DNA of 64,000 nucleotides from Streptococcus mitis 17/34 (GTDB lineage Bacteria; Bacillota; Bacilli; Lactobacillales; Streptococcaceae): NCBI GenBank assembly GCA_000430305.1, contig ASZZ01000011.1, positions 1 to 64,000 of the forward strand, read 5' to 3'. Shown piece by piece: positions 45,726 to 57,472 of this stretch (position 1 is its first letter; each line of letters starts with the position of its first letter). The notes under the pieces were generated by a model. It saw only the letters and a program-made list of their open reading frames with translations, ran no database searches and was not told where the DNA came from. The position numbers and the translations under genes were made by a program.

Positions 45726-48700
45726 ATGCAAAAAGGTAATTGGAACAAAAAGAGCGTTTATAGTATTCGAAAATTTTCAGTCGGTGCTTGCTCAGTGCTC
45801 ATAGGAAGCTGTGTGCTGTTATTAGGATCAAGTCTTAGTCTAGCTTCTTCTGCTTATGCGAATGAAAATACTAATGAACTGATTTCAATAAGTAAGAAGG
45901 ATGCTGATTCTGAAAATAAAGAAGAGAGTGAACAGACATCTAAAGTGATGGTTGCGGAAAAATCAAGTGAACAAACGGATAATGTGCCTCTTAAGGATAA
46001 TGCAGATGCTACAGGTGTCTCTGACCAAACTCATGCAGATCAGTCCCCAGTTACAGTTGCTGATAATAAAGAGTTTCCTTTAGAAGAAGGTAAGACTGAA
46101 GTGAAAAGTAGGATAGAAGAAACGAAGGTAGCTGAAGAAACAAATAAAGCGGAATTACAAGATCGTTCTGTTTCAAAAGATAAGAAGGAATTCAAATCTG
46201 CTGCAAATGAAGTTGTTGATAAGTTAATTGAAGATAGAAACATTTCTTTCAATCAAAATTGGCACTTTAAGCTAAATGCCAATGCTAAAGAGGCTGTTAA
46301 ACCAGACGCAGATATTACTTCATGGAAAAAATGGATCTTCCTCATGACTGGAGTATTCATTTTGATTTTGATCATGATTCACCATCTCAAAATGAAGGAG
46401 GCCAACTGAATGGTGGAGATGGATGGTATCGTAAAACCTTTAAGTTAGACGAAAAAGATTTAAATAAAGATGTCCGTGTGACCTTTGATGGGGTTTACAT
46501 GGATTCTCAAGTATTTGTTAATGGTCAGTTAGTTGGTCACTATCCAAATGGTTACAATCAATTTTCATATGACATTACCAATTATCTTTATAAGGATGGA
46601 AGAGAGAATGTTATTTCTGTTCATGCAGTAAATAAACAGCCAAGTAGTCGTTGGTATTCAGGAAGTGGTATCTATCGTGATGTGAACTTGCAAGTGACAG
46701 ATAAGGTTCATGTTGAGAAAAATGGTACAACTATCTTAACTCCAAAACTTGAAGACCAACAAAATGGTAAGGTTGAAACTCATGTGAGCAGTAAAATCGT
46801 TAATACAGATGATAAGGATCATGAGCTCGTAGCAGAGTATCAAATTTTTGAACGAGGTGGGAAGGCAGTTACAGAACTTGTTCGAACTGAGAGTAAGATT
46901 CTAAAAGCTAGAGAAACTATTCATTTGGAATCAGAATTAGAGGTTGAAAAACCTAAATTGTGGACAGTGTCATCTGATAAACCTGCTTTATATGAGATGG
47001 TAACTCGTGTTTACAAAGATGGACAGCTTGTAGATGCTAAGAAGGATTTATTTGGTTATCGTTACTATAACTGGACTCCAGATAAAGGATTCTCTTTGAA
47101 CGGTGAACACATCAAGTTCCATGGAGTATCATTGCACCACGATCATGGAGCATTGGGTGCGGAGGAGAACTACAAGGCTGAATATCGCCGTCTGAAACAG
47201 ATGAAGGATATGGGAGTGAATTCAATTCGTACAACCCATAATCCAGCAAGTCCTCAAACACTACAGATTGCAGCTGAACTTGGTTTATTGGTTCAGGAAG
47301 AAGCTTTTGACACTTGGTATGGAGGTAAGAAACCATACGACTATGGTCGTTTCTTTGAAAAAGATGCAACTCACCCTGAAGCTAAAAAAGGGGAAAAATG
47401 GTCAGATTACGATCTACGTACCATGGTAGAAAGAGACAAAAATAACCCAGCTGTCTTTATGTGGTCTATAGGAAATGAGATTGGAGAAGCTAATGGCGAT
47501 CCTCATTCTCTAGCTACTGTTAAACGTTTAGTTAAAGTAATCAAGGATGTTGATAAGACTCGTTATGTGACTATGGGGGCTGATAAGTTCCGTTTTGGTA
47601 ATGGTAGCGGTGGGCATGAAAAAATTGCTGATGAACTCGATGCTGTTGGATTTAACTACTCTGAAGATAATTACAAAGCCCTTCGAGCTAAGCATCCAAA
47701 GTGGTTGATTTATGGTTCAGAGACCTCCTCAGCTACTCGTACTCGTGGAAGTTATTATCGTCCAGAGCGTGAATTGGTACACAGTAATCAAGACTATCGT
47801 AACTATGAGCAGTCTGATTATGGAAATGATCGTGTTGGTTGGGGTAAAACAGCAACAACTTCATGGACTTTTGACCGTGACAATGCTGGCTATGCTGGAC
47901 AGTTTATTTGGACTGGTACTGACTATATTGGTGAGCCTACGCCATGGCACAATCAAAATCATACACCAGTCAAAAGTTCTTATTTTGGTATTGTAGATAC
48001 TGCTGGTATTCCAAAAAATGATTTCTATCTTTACCAGAGTCAATGGGTATCTGCTCAGAAAAAACCGATGGTTCACCTACTTCCTCACTGGAACTGGGAG
48101 GACCCAACTCTAAAAGATAATGTAGCTGATGCAGATGGTAAAATTCCAGTTCGTGCCTACTCTAACGCTGCAAGTGTGGAGCTATTGTTGAATGGTGAAT
48201 CCCTAGGACAGAAGACCTTTACTAAAAAACAAACTAGCGATGGACGCACTTACCAAGAAGGTGCCAATGCTAATGAATTGTATCTTGAATGGAAAGTTGC
48301 TTATAAACCAGGTACCTTGGAAGCAATAGCTCGTGATGAATCTGGCAAGGAAATTGCTCGAGATAAGATCACAACTGCTGGCAAACCAGCAGCTGTTCGT
48401 CTCATCAAAGAAGAACAAGCAATCGCGGCAGATGGTAAAGATTTGACTTATATCTATTATGAGATTGTAGACAGCAAAGGACATCTAGTTCCAACTGCTA
48501 ATAATATGGTTCGTTTCCAATTGCATGGTCAAGGTCAGCTTGTTGGTGTCGATAACGGAGAACAAGCCAGCCGTGAACGTTTCAAAGAGCAAGCCGATGG
48601 TTCATGGATTCGTAAAGCCTTTAATGGTAAAGGTGTTGCCATTGTAAAATCGACCGAGCAAGCAGGAAAATTCACCCTTACTGCTCATTCTGATCTCTTG

Positions 48701-51700
48701 AAATCTGACCAAGTGACTGTCTTTACTGGTAAAAAAGAAGGACAAGAAAAGACTGTTTTGGGTACAGAAGTAGCAAAAGTTCGTACATTGCTAGGAAAAG
48801 ATCCAAAAATGCCGAAGATGGTAGGTTTTGTATACAGCGATGGTAGTCGTGAAAAACATCCAGTAACTTGGTCTCAAGTCGATGTTAGTCAAGCAGGAGT
48901 TGTGACTGCTAAAGGTACAGCAAATGGACGTGAGGTAGAGGCACGTGTCGAGGTTCTAGCAATTGCGAAAGAACTACCAACAGTTAAACGTGTTGCTCCT
49001 GGAGCTAACTTGAACACTGTAGATAAATATGTGTCAATACTTGTAACCGATGGAAGTGTACAAGAGTATGAAGTAGATAGCTGGGAGATTGCAGAAGTAG
49101 ATAAAGCCAAACTTTCAGTCCCAGGATCACGTATTCAAATGACTGGTCAGTTAGCTGGTGAAACTATTCATGCAACTCTTGCTGTAGAAGAAGGAAATGC
49201 TACAGCACCTGCAGTGCCAACTGTAACTGTTGGTGGCGAAGCTGTCACTGGTCTTACTAGTCAAAATCCAATGCAATACCGAACTCTTGCTTACGGTGCA
49301 TCCTTGTCAGAAGTCGTAGCAAGTGCTGAAAATGCTGATGTTACAGTCCTTCAAGCCAGTACAGCAAACGGTATGCGCGCAAGCATCTTTGTTCAGCCAA
49401 AAGATGGTGGCCCACTTCAAACTTATGCAATCCAATTCCTAGAAGAAGCACCAAAAATTGACCATTTTAGCTTGCAAGTGGAGCAAGCTGACGGCCTTAA
49501 AGAAGATCGAACAGTGAAATTGTCTGTTCTTGCTCACTATCAAGATGGAACGCAAGCTGTATTACCAGCTGATAAAGTAACCTTCTCTACAAGCGGTGAA
49601 GGGGAAGTTGCAGTCCGAAAAGGAATGCTTGAGTTGCATAAACCAGGAGTAGTCGCTCTCAAAGCTGTATATGAGGGTGCTGAAGGCCAGGTTAATCTCA
49701 CTATTCAAGCCAATACTGAGAAGAAGATTGCGCAATCTATCCGTCCTGTGAATGTAGTGACAGATTTACACCAAGAACCTACTCTTCCGTCAACAGTAAC
49801 GGTTGAGTATGACAAAGGTTTCCCTAAAGCTCACAAAGTAACTTGGCAAGCTATTCCGAAAGAAAAACTAGACCACTATCAAAACTTTGAAGTGTTAGGT
49901 AAAGTTGAAGGCCTTGACTTGGAAGCGCGTGCTAAAGTATCTGTAGAAGGCATTGTTTCAGTTGAAGAAGTCAGTGTAACAACTCCAATCGCAGAAGCAC
50001 CACAATTACCAGAAAGCGTTCGTACATATGATTCAAATGGTCATGTTTCATCAGCTAAGGTTGCATGGGAAGCGATTCGTCCAGAGCAATACGCCAAGGA
50101 AGGTGTCTTTACAGTTAATGGTCGCCTAGAAGGTACGCAATTAACAACTAAACTCCATGTTCGCGTATCTGCTCAGACTGAGCAAGGAGCAAACATTTCT
50201 GACCAGTGGACCGGTTCAGAATTACCACTTGCCTTTGCTTCAGACTCAAATCCGACCGATCCTGTTTCAAACGTCAACGATAAATTGATTTCCTTTAATG
50301 ATCGACCAGCCAATCGTTGGACAAACTGGAATCGTAGTAATCCAGAAGCTTCAGTCGGTGTTCTGTTTGGAGATTCAGGTATCTTGAGCAAACGATCAGT
50401 TGATAACTTAAGTGTTGGATTCCATGAAGACCACGGAGTGGGTGCTCCTAAGTCTTATGTGATTGAGTATTATGTTGGTAAAACGGTTCCAAAAGCTCCT
50501 AAAAATCCTAGCTTTGTAAGCGGCGAAAATCATGTCTTTAATGATCCTGCTAACTGGAAACCAGTTACTAATCTAAAAGCCCCTGCTCAACTCAAGGCTG
50601 GAGAAATGAACCACTTTAGCTTTGATAAAGTTGAAACCTATGCTGTTCGTATTCGCATGGTTAAAGCAGACAATAAGCGTGGAACGTCTATCACAGAAGT
50701 ACAGATTTTTGCCAAACAAGTTGCGCCAGCCAAACAAGGACAAACAAGAATCCAAGTTGATGGCAAAGATTTAGTAAACTTTAACCCTGATTTGGCAGAC
50801 TACTATCTTGAGTCTGTAGATGGAAAAGTTCCTGCAGTAACAGCAAGTGTTAGCAATAATGGTCTCGCTACCGTCGTTCCAAGCGTTCGTGAAGGTGAGC
50901 CAGTTCGTGTCATCGCTAAAGCTGAAAATGGCGACATTCTAGGAGAATACCGTCTGCACTTTACAAGCAATAAAGACTTGCTCTCTCGTAAACCAGTTGC
51001 TGCGGTCAAACAATCTCGCTTGCTACAAGTAGGTCAAGCACTCGAATTGCCGACTAAGGTTCCGGTTTACTTCACAGGTAAAGACGGCTACGAAATAAAA
51101 GACCTAGCAGTTGAATGGGAAGAAGTTCCTGCAGAAAATCTAACAAAAGCAGGTCAATTTATCGTTCGAGGCCGTGTTCTTGGTAGCGATCTTACTACTG
51201 AGTTCTCTGTACGAGTGACAGATAAACTTGGGGAGGTTCTCTCAGAGAACCCTGATTATGATGAAAATGGGAATCAGGCCTTTGCTTCAGCAACCAACGA
51301 TATTGACGATAGTTCTCATGACCGTGTAGACTATATCAATGATGGGGATCATTCAGAAAATCGTCGTTGGACAAACTGGTCTGCAAGACCGTCCACTAAT
51401 CCAGAAGTGTCAGCAGGGGTCATTTTCCGTGAAAAGGGTAAGATTGTAGAACGGACTGTTGCACAAGCCAAACTCCAGTTCTTTGCAGATAGTGGTACAG
51501 ATGCACCAGCTAAACTCGTTTTGGAACGCTATATTGGTCCAGACTTTGAAGTGCCAACTTATTATTCAAATTACCAAGCTTACGAAACAGATCATCCATT
51601 TAATAATCCAGAAAATTGGATTGCTGTTCCGTATCATGCGAATAAAGATATCGAAGCGGGTGATGAAATTAATGTGACATTTAAAGAGGTGAAAGCCAAA

Positions 51701-52852
51701 GCTATGAGATGGCGCATGGAGCGTAAGGCGGACAAGAGCGGTGTTGCGATGATTGAAATGTCCTTCCTTGCACCGAGCGAATTGCCTCAAGAAAGCACTC
51801 AAGCGAAGATTCTTGTAGATGGAAAAGAACTTCCAGATTTTACTGAAAATCGTCAAAACTATCAAATCACCTATAAAGGTCAACGTCCAAAAGTCTCTGT
51901 TGCAACTACAAATCAGGTTGCTTCAACAGTTGTAGATGGTGGAGATGATAGCCTTCCAGTACTTGTTCGCCTAGTTTCAGAGAGTGGAAAACAAGTCAAG
52001 GAATACCGTATCCAGTTGACTAAAGAAAAACCAGTTTCTGCGAAGACCGTTGCTACGGTGCAAGAGGACTTACCAAAATTAGAAGTTGTTGAACAAGATT
52101 TGGCCTACAAGACAGTTGAGAAAAAAGATTCAAGGCTTTATCTTGGTGAAACTCGTGTAGAACAAGAAGGAAAAGTCGGTAAGGAACGTACCTTTACAAG
52201 CATTAATTCTGATGGAAGTAAGGAAGAAAAACTCCATGAAGTGCTAGAGTCTCCAACAAATCGCATTGTCGTTGTCGGAACTAAACCAGGAACCGCTCTT
52301 ACAGAGGACGAATTCAATACTCTAGTTTTCAACAGACCAGAGCTTATAGTTGAGGAAGAGGCAGTTGGCTTCCAAATCCAGGAGCGTAAGTCTGACAAGT
52401 TATATGTAGGTGAAACTCGTATCCTCCAAGAAGGAAGACAAGGTCTCCGTATTCACTTGATTGAAGTAGAAAATGGCAAGAGAACTGAGAAAGAAAGCTA
52501 TGATAAAGTTATAGCTCAGGACCGTATTGTAGAGGTTGGTACAGCTATAAAGGATACAAAATCAACTTCTCAAGAAAAGCTTAAACCAGCTCCTCAGGAA
52601 GCTAGCAAGTCTATTCTACAAGATCAAGATGTTCAAAAACCAGAAGCTAAAGAAACTATGAAACAACAAGTAGCAACTGAGAAAACGGATGTAAAACAAG
52701 TGAGCTCACGTTCAGTTGAAGCCCAGCAAGATGAAAAGAATCACTTGCCAAATACTGGAACAGAGGCAGAACAAGCAGCAGTAGCAGCAGGTTTAGCTCT
52801 TCTTGGTTTAAGTGCGGGATTAGTAGCCACTAAAGGTAAAAAAGAAGACTAG
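45726..52852 (+). pseudogene. bgaA: Cell-wall-anchored beta-galactosidase BgaA (GH2), one frameshift
   Basis: BgaA trims terminal beta-1,4-galactose from host N-glycans and also acts as an adhesin. The repaired length is about 2375 residues. A YSIRK-type signal peptide (YSIRKFSVGACS) comes first, then the GH2 domains with the acid/base Glu in MWSIGNEIGEAN (about 585) and the nucleophile in YGSETSSATRTRG (about 667). Ig-like repeats, two carbohydrate-binding modules of the CBM71 type (RPANRWTNWNRSNPEAS and ENRRWTNWSARPSTNPE), two G5 domains (LYLGETRVEQEG, LYVGETRILQEG) and LPNTG follow. At 46324-46325 TGGAAAAAA stands for TGGGAAAAAA; one G is missing after only 200 residues. Confidence 0.94.
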
Positions 52853-52914
52853 AAATTTTGATATCTTCTTTATCGTTAAAGATTAGAGAGAAGTTCTTGT
52901 CTTAGATAGAAGAT

Positions 52915-52952
52915 AAATCCCTTGGAATATAAGTTTCTAAGGGATTTTCTTT
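52915..52952 (+). terminator. Terminator of bgaA
   Basis: AAATCCCTT and AAGGGATTT pair over nine bases, with TTTTC following. Confidence 0.8.
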
Positions 52953-52999
52953 GTATAAAATTGTATAGTGTTATTGTCTATCCTATTTTGTAGAGAAAG

Positions 53000-53028
53000 C
53001 AAAAATCCCTAGAAAATGTTTAGGGATT
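53000..53028 (-). terminator. Terminator of the DUF3397 gene
   Basis: On the minus strand AATCCCTA and TAGGGATT pair across nine bases, then TTT. Confidence 0.7.
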
Positions 53029-53031
53029 CGA

Positions 53032-53385
53032 TTATTTCATTAAGAACAATTCAACAATCATCTCGATATACATGATAAGGATCGCTAAGAATCCTGCACG
53101 CCAGAAGAATTTGATGAATTTAGGATAGTAAAAGCTACGTTTTTTCCAAAGAAAGAAAAAAACGAGAATAATAGCTAGGACTGAGAGGGCTAGGCCCAGT
53201 CTAGGAAGGAAATTATGGGTAAAGGTTTTAGCTGTGATCAGGTAATACTCAAATACCAAGACTGGAAAAGCCAGATCCGCAAAGTTTCGTCCTAGTTTTT
53301 TTAATCTAAAAAGTTTGGTTATGATGATGCAGACTACTAAGGTCAGTATCAATAATAAAATAGATGCTAATTTCATTAAAATCAT
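53032..53385 (-). CDS. DUF3397-family membrane protein
   Basis: The protein of about 117 residues has four hydrophobic helices with basic loops (RLKKLGRNFADLAFP). It fits the DUF3397 family of Lactobacillales, function unknown. ATG 53385 is chosen because it lies six bases after an extended -10; ATG 53391 abuts the -10 itself. No Shine-Dalgarno is present. Confidence 0.75.
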   Translation of the reverse strand: MILMKLASILLLILTLVVCIIITKLFRLKKLGRNFADLAFPVLVFEYYLITAKTFTHNFLPRLGLALSVLAIILVFFFLWKKRSFYYPKFIKFFWRAGFLAILIMYIEMIVELFLMK

Positions 53386-53391
53386 ATCCAT

Positions 53392-53400
53392 ATTGTATCA
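53392..53400 (-). promoter_or_regulatory. Extended -10 of the DUF3397 gene, probably leaderless
   Basis: On the minus strand TGA-TACAAT ends at 53392, six bases before ATG 53385. Confidence 0.5.
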
Positions 53401-53476
53401 TAAAAAATGGCTAAAGGAAACGAGAAACAGAGGAATTTATAGGAAAGTCAGGCTTTTGAGATTGTGGGTGATTTTT

Positions 53477-53484
53477 GTTATAAT
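53477..53484 (+). promoter_or_regulatory. Extended -10 of mnmL operon, probably leaderless
   Basis: TG-T-TATAAT ends at 53484; seven bases (GAAAGTT) separate it from ATG 53492. No Shine-Dalgarno is present. Confidence 0.6.
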
Positions 53485-53491
53485 GAAAGTT

Positions 53492-54439
53492 ATGAAATCT
53501 TATAATACCTTGAATGATTATTATCGAAAACTCTTTGGAGAAAAGACCTTTAAAGTCCCTATTGATGCGGGATTTGACTGTCCCAATCGTGATGGAACGG
53601 TGGCTCATGGGGGTTGTACTTTTTGTACGGTTTCAGGGTCTGGAGATGCTATCGTAGCACCAGATGCGCCTATCCGTGAGCAATTTTATAAGGAAATTGA
53701 CTTTATGCACCGCAAGTGGTCAGATGTTCAGAAGTATCTGGTTTATTTTCAGAATTTTACCAATACCCATGAAAAGGTGGAAGTCATCAGGGAACGTTAC
53801 GAGCAGGCTATCAATGAGCCAGGTGTAGTAGGAATCAATATCGGAACACGGCCAGACTGTTTACCAGACGAAACTATTGAATATTTGGCTGAGTTGTCGG
53901 AGCGCATGCATGTGACGGTTGAATTGGGCTTGCAGACCACTTATGAAACAACCTCTGATCTGATTAACCGGGCTCATTCCTATGAATTGTACGTGGAAAC
54001 GGTCAAGCGTTTGAGAAAGTATCCCAAGATTGAGATTGTTTCACATCTGATCAATGGACTTCCTGGTGAAACCCATGAGATGATGATTGAAAATGTCCGT
54101 CGCTGTGTAACAGACAATGATATTCAAGGAATTAAACTGCATTTGCTTCACCTCATGACCAATACACGTATGCAACGGGACTACCACGAGGGTCGTTTGC
54201 AGTTGATGAGCCAGGACGAATATGTTAAGGTCATCTGTGACCAACTGGAAATCATTCCCAAGCATATCGTTATCCACCGAATCACAGGAGACGCACCTAG
54301 AGATATGCTGATTGGTCCTATGTGGAGCCTCAATAAATGGGAAGTGCTAAATGCTATTGAAACTGAAATGCGACGTCGTGGAAGTGTGCAAGGATGCAAG
54401 GCTGTAAAACAGGAGTTTAATAATGAAAAGACCACTTGA
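53492..54439 (+). CDS. mnmL: Radical SAM protein, YtqA/MnmL family
   Basis: The 315-residue TIGR01212-type enzyme binds a [4Fe-4S] cluster through CPNRDGTVAHGGCTFC (residues about 29-44). Recent work on B. subtilis assigns YtqA (MnmL) a step in making mnm5 at the tRNA wobble uridine, before the methyltransferase MnmM; this is recalled, not shown here. The gene pair ytqA-ytqB is kept here: mnmM overlaps its stop. In-frame ATG 53483 overlaps the -10 and is less likely. Confidence 0.88.
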   Translation: MKSYNTLNDYYRKLFGEKTFKVPIDAGFDCPNRDGTVAHGGCTFCTVSGSGDAIVAPDAPIREQFYKEIDFMHRKWSDVQKYLVYFQNFTNTHEKVEVIRERYEQAINEPGVVGINIGTRPDCLPDETIEYLAELSERMHVTVELGLQTTYETTSDLINRAHSYELYVETVKRLRKYPKIEIVSHLINGLPGETHEMMIENVRRCVTDNDIQGIKLHLLHLMTNTRMQRDYHEGRLQLMSQDEYVKVICDQLEIIPKHIVIHRITGDAPRDMLIGPMWSLNKWEVLNAIETEMRRRGSVQGCKAVKQEFNNEKTT

Positions 54440-54980
54440 GATGGCACATGATTTTTTGGCTGAAGTAGTGACAAAAGAGGATGTCGTAGTGGATGCGACT
54501 ATGGGAAATGGCCACGATACCCTTTTTTTAGCTAAGTTAGCCAAGCAAGTCTATGCCTTTGATATTCAGGAACAAGCCTTGGAAAAGACCCAAGAGCGTT
54601 TGGACCAGGCTGGCCTGACAAATGCCCAGTTAATCTTGCAAGGTCATGAGACACTGGACCAGTTTGTGACAGAAGCCAAGGCAGGGATTTTTAATCTGGG
54701 CTATCTGCCGTCGGCTGATAAGTCCGTCATTACTCAACCTCAGACAACTATTGAAGCCTTAGAAAAGTTGTGTGGCTTACTTGTCAAAGGTGGACGGATA
54801 GCCATTATGATCTACTATGGTCATGAAGGTGGCGACCTCGAGAGGGATGCTGTCTTGGATTTTGTTAGCCAGCTGAACCAACAGGAGTATACAGCTACCA
54901 TTTACCGAACCCTGAACCAAGTTAATAACCCGCCATTTTTAGTGATGATTGAAAAATTAGAGAGATATAGACATGGATAA
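54423..54980 (+). CDS. mnmM: tRNA (mnm(5)s(2)U34)-methyltransferase, YtqB/MnmM family
   Basis: The 185-residue class I SAM methyltransferase (rRNA methylase fold, PF06962) shows DATMGNGHDTLFLA as the SAM motif (residues 22-35), FDIQEQALEKT and the NLGYLPSADKS active-site loop. It would add the last methyl to nm5U34. It overlaps mnmL by 17 bases, and the next gene overlaps its stop. GGAG lies ahead of the ATG. Confidence 0.9.
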   Translation: MKRPLEMAHDFLAEVVTKEDVVVDATMGNGHDTLFLAKLAKQVYAFDIQEQALEKTQERLDQAGLTNAQLILQGHETLDQFVTEAKAGIFNLGYLPSADKSVITQPQTTIEALEKLCGLLVKGGRIAIMIYYGHEGGDLERDAVLDFVSQLNQQEYTATIYRTLNQVNNPPFLVMIEKLERYRHG

Positions 54981-55227
54981 ACAATACCTACGTGAAAAGC
55001 TGGATGCCATGCGCCAGAATTTTGTTGAATCAACCCACCACGAACGAGCAGTGGGTGTGCTAGACCAAGTGCATATGAGCAAAAAAATGCTTAAAATCAA
55101 GAAAAAATTAGTTGCTCTTGAAATGGAACGGTGCCAGAGAAAAATTGAGCACAAAGACTGTTCCAAGATTGACCAAAAAATCAAAGAGCAGAAGGAGATA
55201 TTTGAATCCTGTTGTAAAAAAGATTAA
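54973..55227 (+). CDS. Small charged cytosolic protein, unknown
   Basis: The 84-residue product is highly charged and predicted helical (MSKKMLKIKKKLVALEMERC), with four Cys in the C-terminal half (CQRKIEHKDC and a final SCCKKD). I do not recognise a family with a function. It overlaps mnmM by eight bases and lies 11 bases before the antiporter, so it is in the operon. Confidence 0.75.
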   Translation: MDKQYLREKLDAMRQNFVESTHHERAVGVLDQVHMSKKMLKIKKKLVALEMERCQRKIEHKDCSKIDQKIKEQKEIFESCCKKD

Positions 55228-55238
55228 GGAGGAATTGC

Positions 55239-57293
55239 GTGGAATTACTGATTTACCTCATCCTATTTTTACTGGTCTTGATTGTCTCAAGTACAACCAA
55301 TAAGCTCCTGCCCTTTTTGCCTCTTCCCTTGGTTCAAATTCTTTTGGGAATTGTGATTGGTCTCTTTTTACCCAATACTGACTTTCACCTCAATACGGAG
55401 TTGTTTTTGGCCCTGGTTATCGGGCCCTTGCTTTTCCGAGAGTCAGAGGAAGCAGATATTACGTCTATTTTAAAACACTGGCGAATCATTATCTATCTCA
55501 TATTTCCAGTGATTTTTATCTCGACCCTGAGTTTGGGTGGTTTGGCCCATCTTCTTTGGCTCAGCCTTCCCTTGGCGGCTTGCTTGGCTGTTGGGGCAGC
55601 CCTTGGCCCTACGGACTTGGTTGCCTTTGCCTCTCTTTCGGAGCGGTTTAGCTTTCCTAAGCGTGTGTCTAATATTCTTAAGGGTGAAGGACTCTTGAAT
55701 GATGCTTCTGGTTTGGTGGCCTTTCAGGTAGCTTTGACAGCTTGGACAACTGGAGCCTTTTCCTTTGGGCAAGCTAGTAGTTCGCTCATCTTTTCAATTC
55801 TAGGCGGTTTTTTGATTGGCTTTTTAACAGCCATGACCAACCGTTTCCTCCATACCTTCTTGCTAAGTGTGCGCGCAACGGATATTGCCAGCGAACTTTT
55901 ATTAGAATTGAGTTTGCCTCTGGTGACCTTCTTCCTAGCAGAAGAAGTACATGTTTCAGGGATTATTGCCGTTGTGGTTGCTGGGATTTTAAAGGCAAGC
56001 CGTTTTAAGAAAATTACGCTCCTCGAAGCCCAAGTGGATACGGTGACCGAGACGGTTTGGCATACAGTGAATTTTATGCTCAATGGTTCTGTCTTTGTGA
56101 TTTTAGGGATGGAGTTGGAAATGATAGCAGAGCCTATTTTAACCAATCCAATCTATAATCCCTTACTTTTATTGCTATCTCTTGTCGCCCTGACCTTTGT
56201 CCTCTTTGCTATTCGTTTTGTCATGATCTATGGCTATTATGCTTATAGGACCCGACGCCTCAAGAAAAAGCTAAATAAGTATATGAAGGATATGCTTCTC
56301 TTGACCTTCTCAGGCGTCAAGGGAACGGTGTCGATTGCTACAATTCTTCTGATACCAAGTGATTTAGAGCAAGAGTATCCTCTCTTACTTTTCCTTGTCG
56401 CAGGTGTTACGCTTTTAAGTTTTTTAACAGGCCTCTTGGTCTTACCTCATCTTTCTGATGAACAGGAAGAAAGCAAGGATTATCTCATGCATATCGCCAT
56501 TTTAAATGAAGTAACGCTAGAGTTGGAAAAAGAGTTGGAAGACACAAAAAATAAACTTCCCCTCTATGCGGCTATTGACAATTACCATGGACGAATAGAG
56601 AACCTTATCCTGAGTCAAGAAAACAAGGGTGAACAAGAGGACTGGGAGGCCTTGAAACTTCTTATCCTCAGTATTGAAAGTGATGGTCTGGAACAAGCTT
56701 ACGAGGAAGGCAAGATGAGTGAGCGTGCTTATCGGGTCTACCAACGTTATTTGAAAAACATGGAACAAAGTATCAATCGTAAGTTTGCTTCACGATTGAC
56801 CTATTACTTCCTTGTTTCCTTGCGGATTTTACGTTTTCTCCTTCACGAAGTCTTTACCTTTGGCAAGACCTTCCGCAGTTGGAAAAATGAAGAATCACAG
56901 AAACTCAGAGCCCTTGACTATGATCAAATTGCAGAGCTCTATCTAGAAAATACAGAGATGATTATCGAAAGTTTGGAGAACCTAAAAGGGGTTTATAAGA
57001 GTTCTTTAATCAGCTTCATGCAGGATTCTCGTCTCCGTGAAACAGCTATCATAACCAGTGGTGCCTTTGTCGAACGGGTTATCAATCGTGTCAAACCCAA
57101 CAATATCGATGAAATGCTGAGAGGCTATTACCTAGAGCGTAAGTTGATTTTTGAATATGAAGAGAAACGATTGATTACGACCAAGTATGCCAAGAAGTTA
57201 CGACAAAATGTGAATAACTTAGAGAACTATTCTCTGAAGGAAGCTGCCAATACCCTGCCTTATGATATGATGGAATTGGTAAGAAGAAATTAG
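55239..57293 (+). CDS. CPA1 Na+/H+ antiporter
   Basis: This monovalent cation:proton antiporter has 684 residues. About 12 helices occupy residues 1-405, including ALGPTDLVAFASL (the CPA1 unwound-helix motif) and GEGLLNDASGLVAFQ with the ion-binding NDAS. A C-terminal cytosolic domain of about 270 residues, rich in coiled-coil-like charged helices, may regulate activity. The start is GTG 55239 after AAGGAGGAA. It is the last gene of the mnmL operon; a BOX repeat starts four bases after the stop. Confidence 0.88.
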   Translation: MELLIYLILFLLVLIVSSTTNKLLPFLPLPLVQILLGIVIGLFLPNTDFHLNTELFLALVIGPLLFRESEEADITSILKHWRIIIYLIFPVIFISTLSLGGLAHLLWLSLPLAACLAVGAALGPTDLVAFASLSERFSFPKRVSNILKGEGLLNDASGLVAFQVALTAWTTGAFSFGQASSSLIFSILGGFLIGFLTAMTNRFLHTFLLSVRATDIASELLLELSLPLVTFFLAEEVHVSGIIAVVVAGILKASRFKKITLLEAQVDTVTETVWHTVNFMLNGSVFVILGMELEMIAEPILTNPIYNPLLLLLSLVALTFVLFAIRFVMIYGYYAYRTRRLKKKLNKYMKDMLLLTFSGVKGTVSIATILLIPSDLEQEYPLLLFLVAGVTLLSFLTGLLVLPHLSDEQEESKDYLMHIAILNEVTLELEKELEDTKNKLPLYAAIDNYHGRIENLILSQENKGEQEDWEALKLLILSIESDGLEQAYEEGKMSERAYRVYQRYLKNMEQSINRKFASRLTYYFLVSLRILRFLLHEVFTFGKTFRSWKNEESQKLRALDYDQIAELYLENTEMIIESLENLKGVYKSSLISFMQDSRLRETAIITSGAFVERVINRVKPNNIDEMLRGYYLERKLIFEYEEKRLITTKYAKKLRQNVNNLENYSLKEAANTLPYDMMELVRRN

Positions 57294-57296
57294 TTA

Positions 57297-57447
57297 ATAC
57301 TCTTCGGAAATCTCTTCAAACCACGTCAGCATCGCCTTACCGTAGATATGGTTACTGACTTCGTCAGTTTCATCTACAACCTCAAAGTAGTGCTTTGAGC
57401 AACCTGCGGCTAGCTTCCTAGTTTGCTATTTGATTTTCATTGAGTAT
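57297..57447 (+). repeat. BOX element, A-B-C
   Basis: boxA (CGTCAGCATCGCCTTACCGT), one boxB and boxC ending at GAGTAT. It lies between the antiporter and yihY, 25 bases before the next start. Confidence 0.95.
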
Positions 57448-57472
57448 AAGATTGTAAGTGAAGGAGTGTGAC

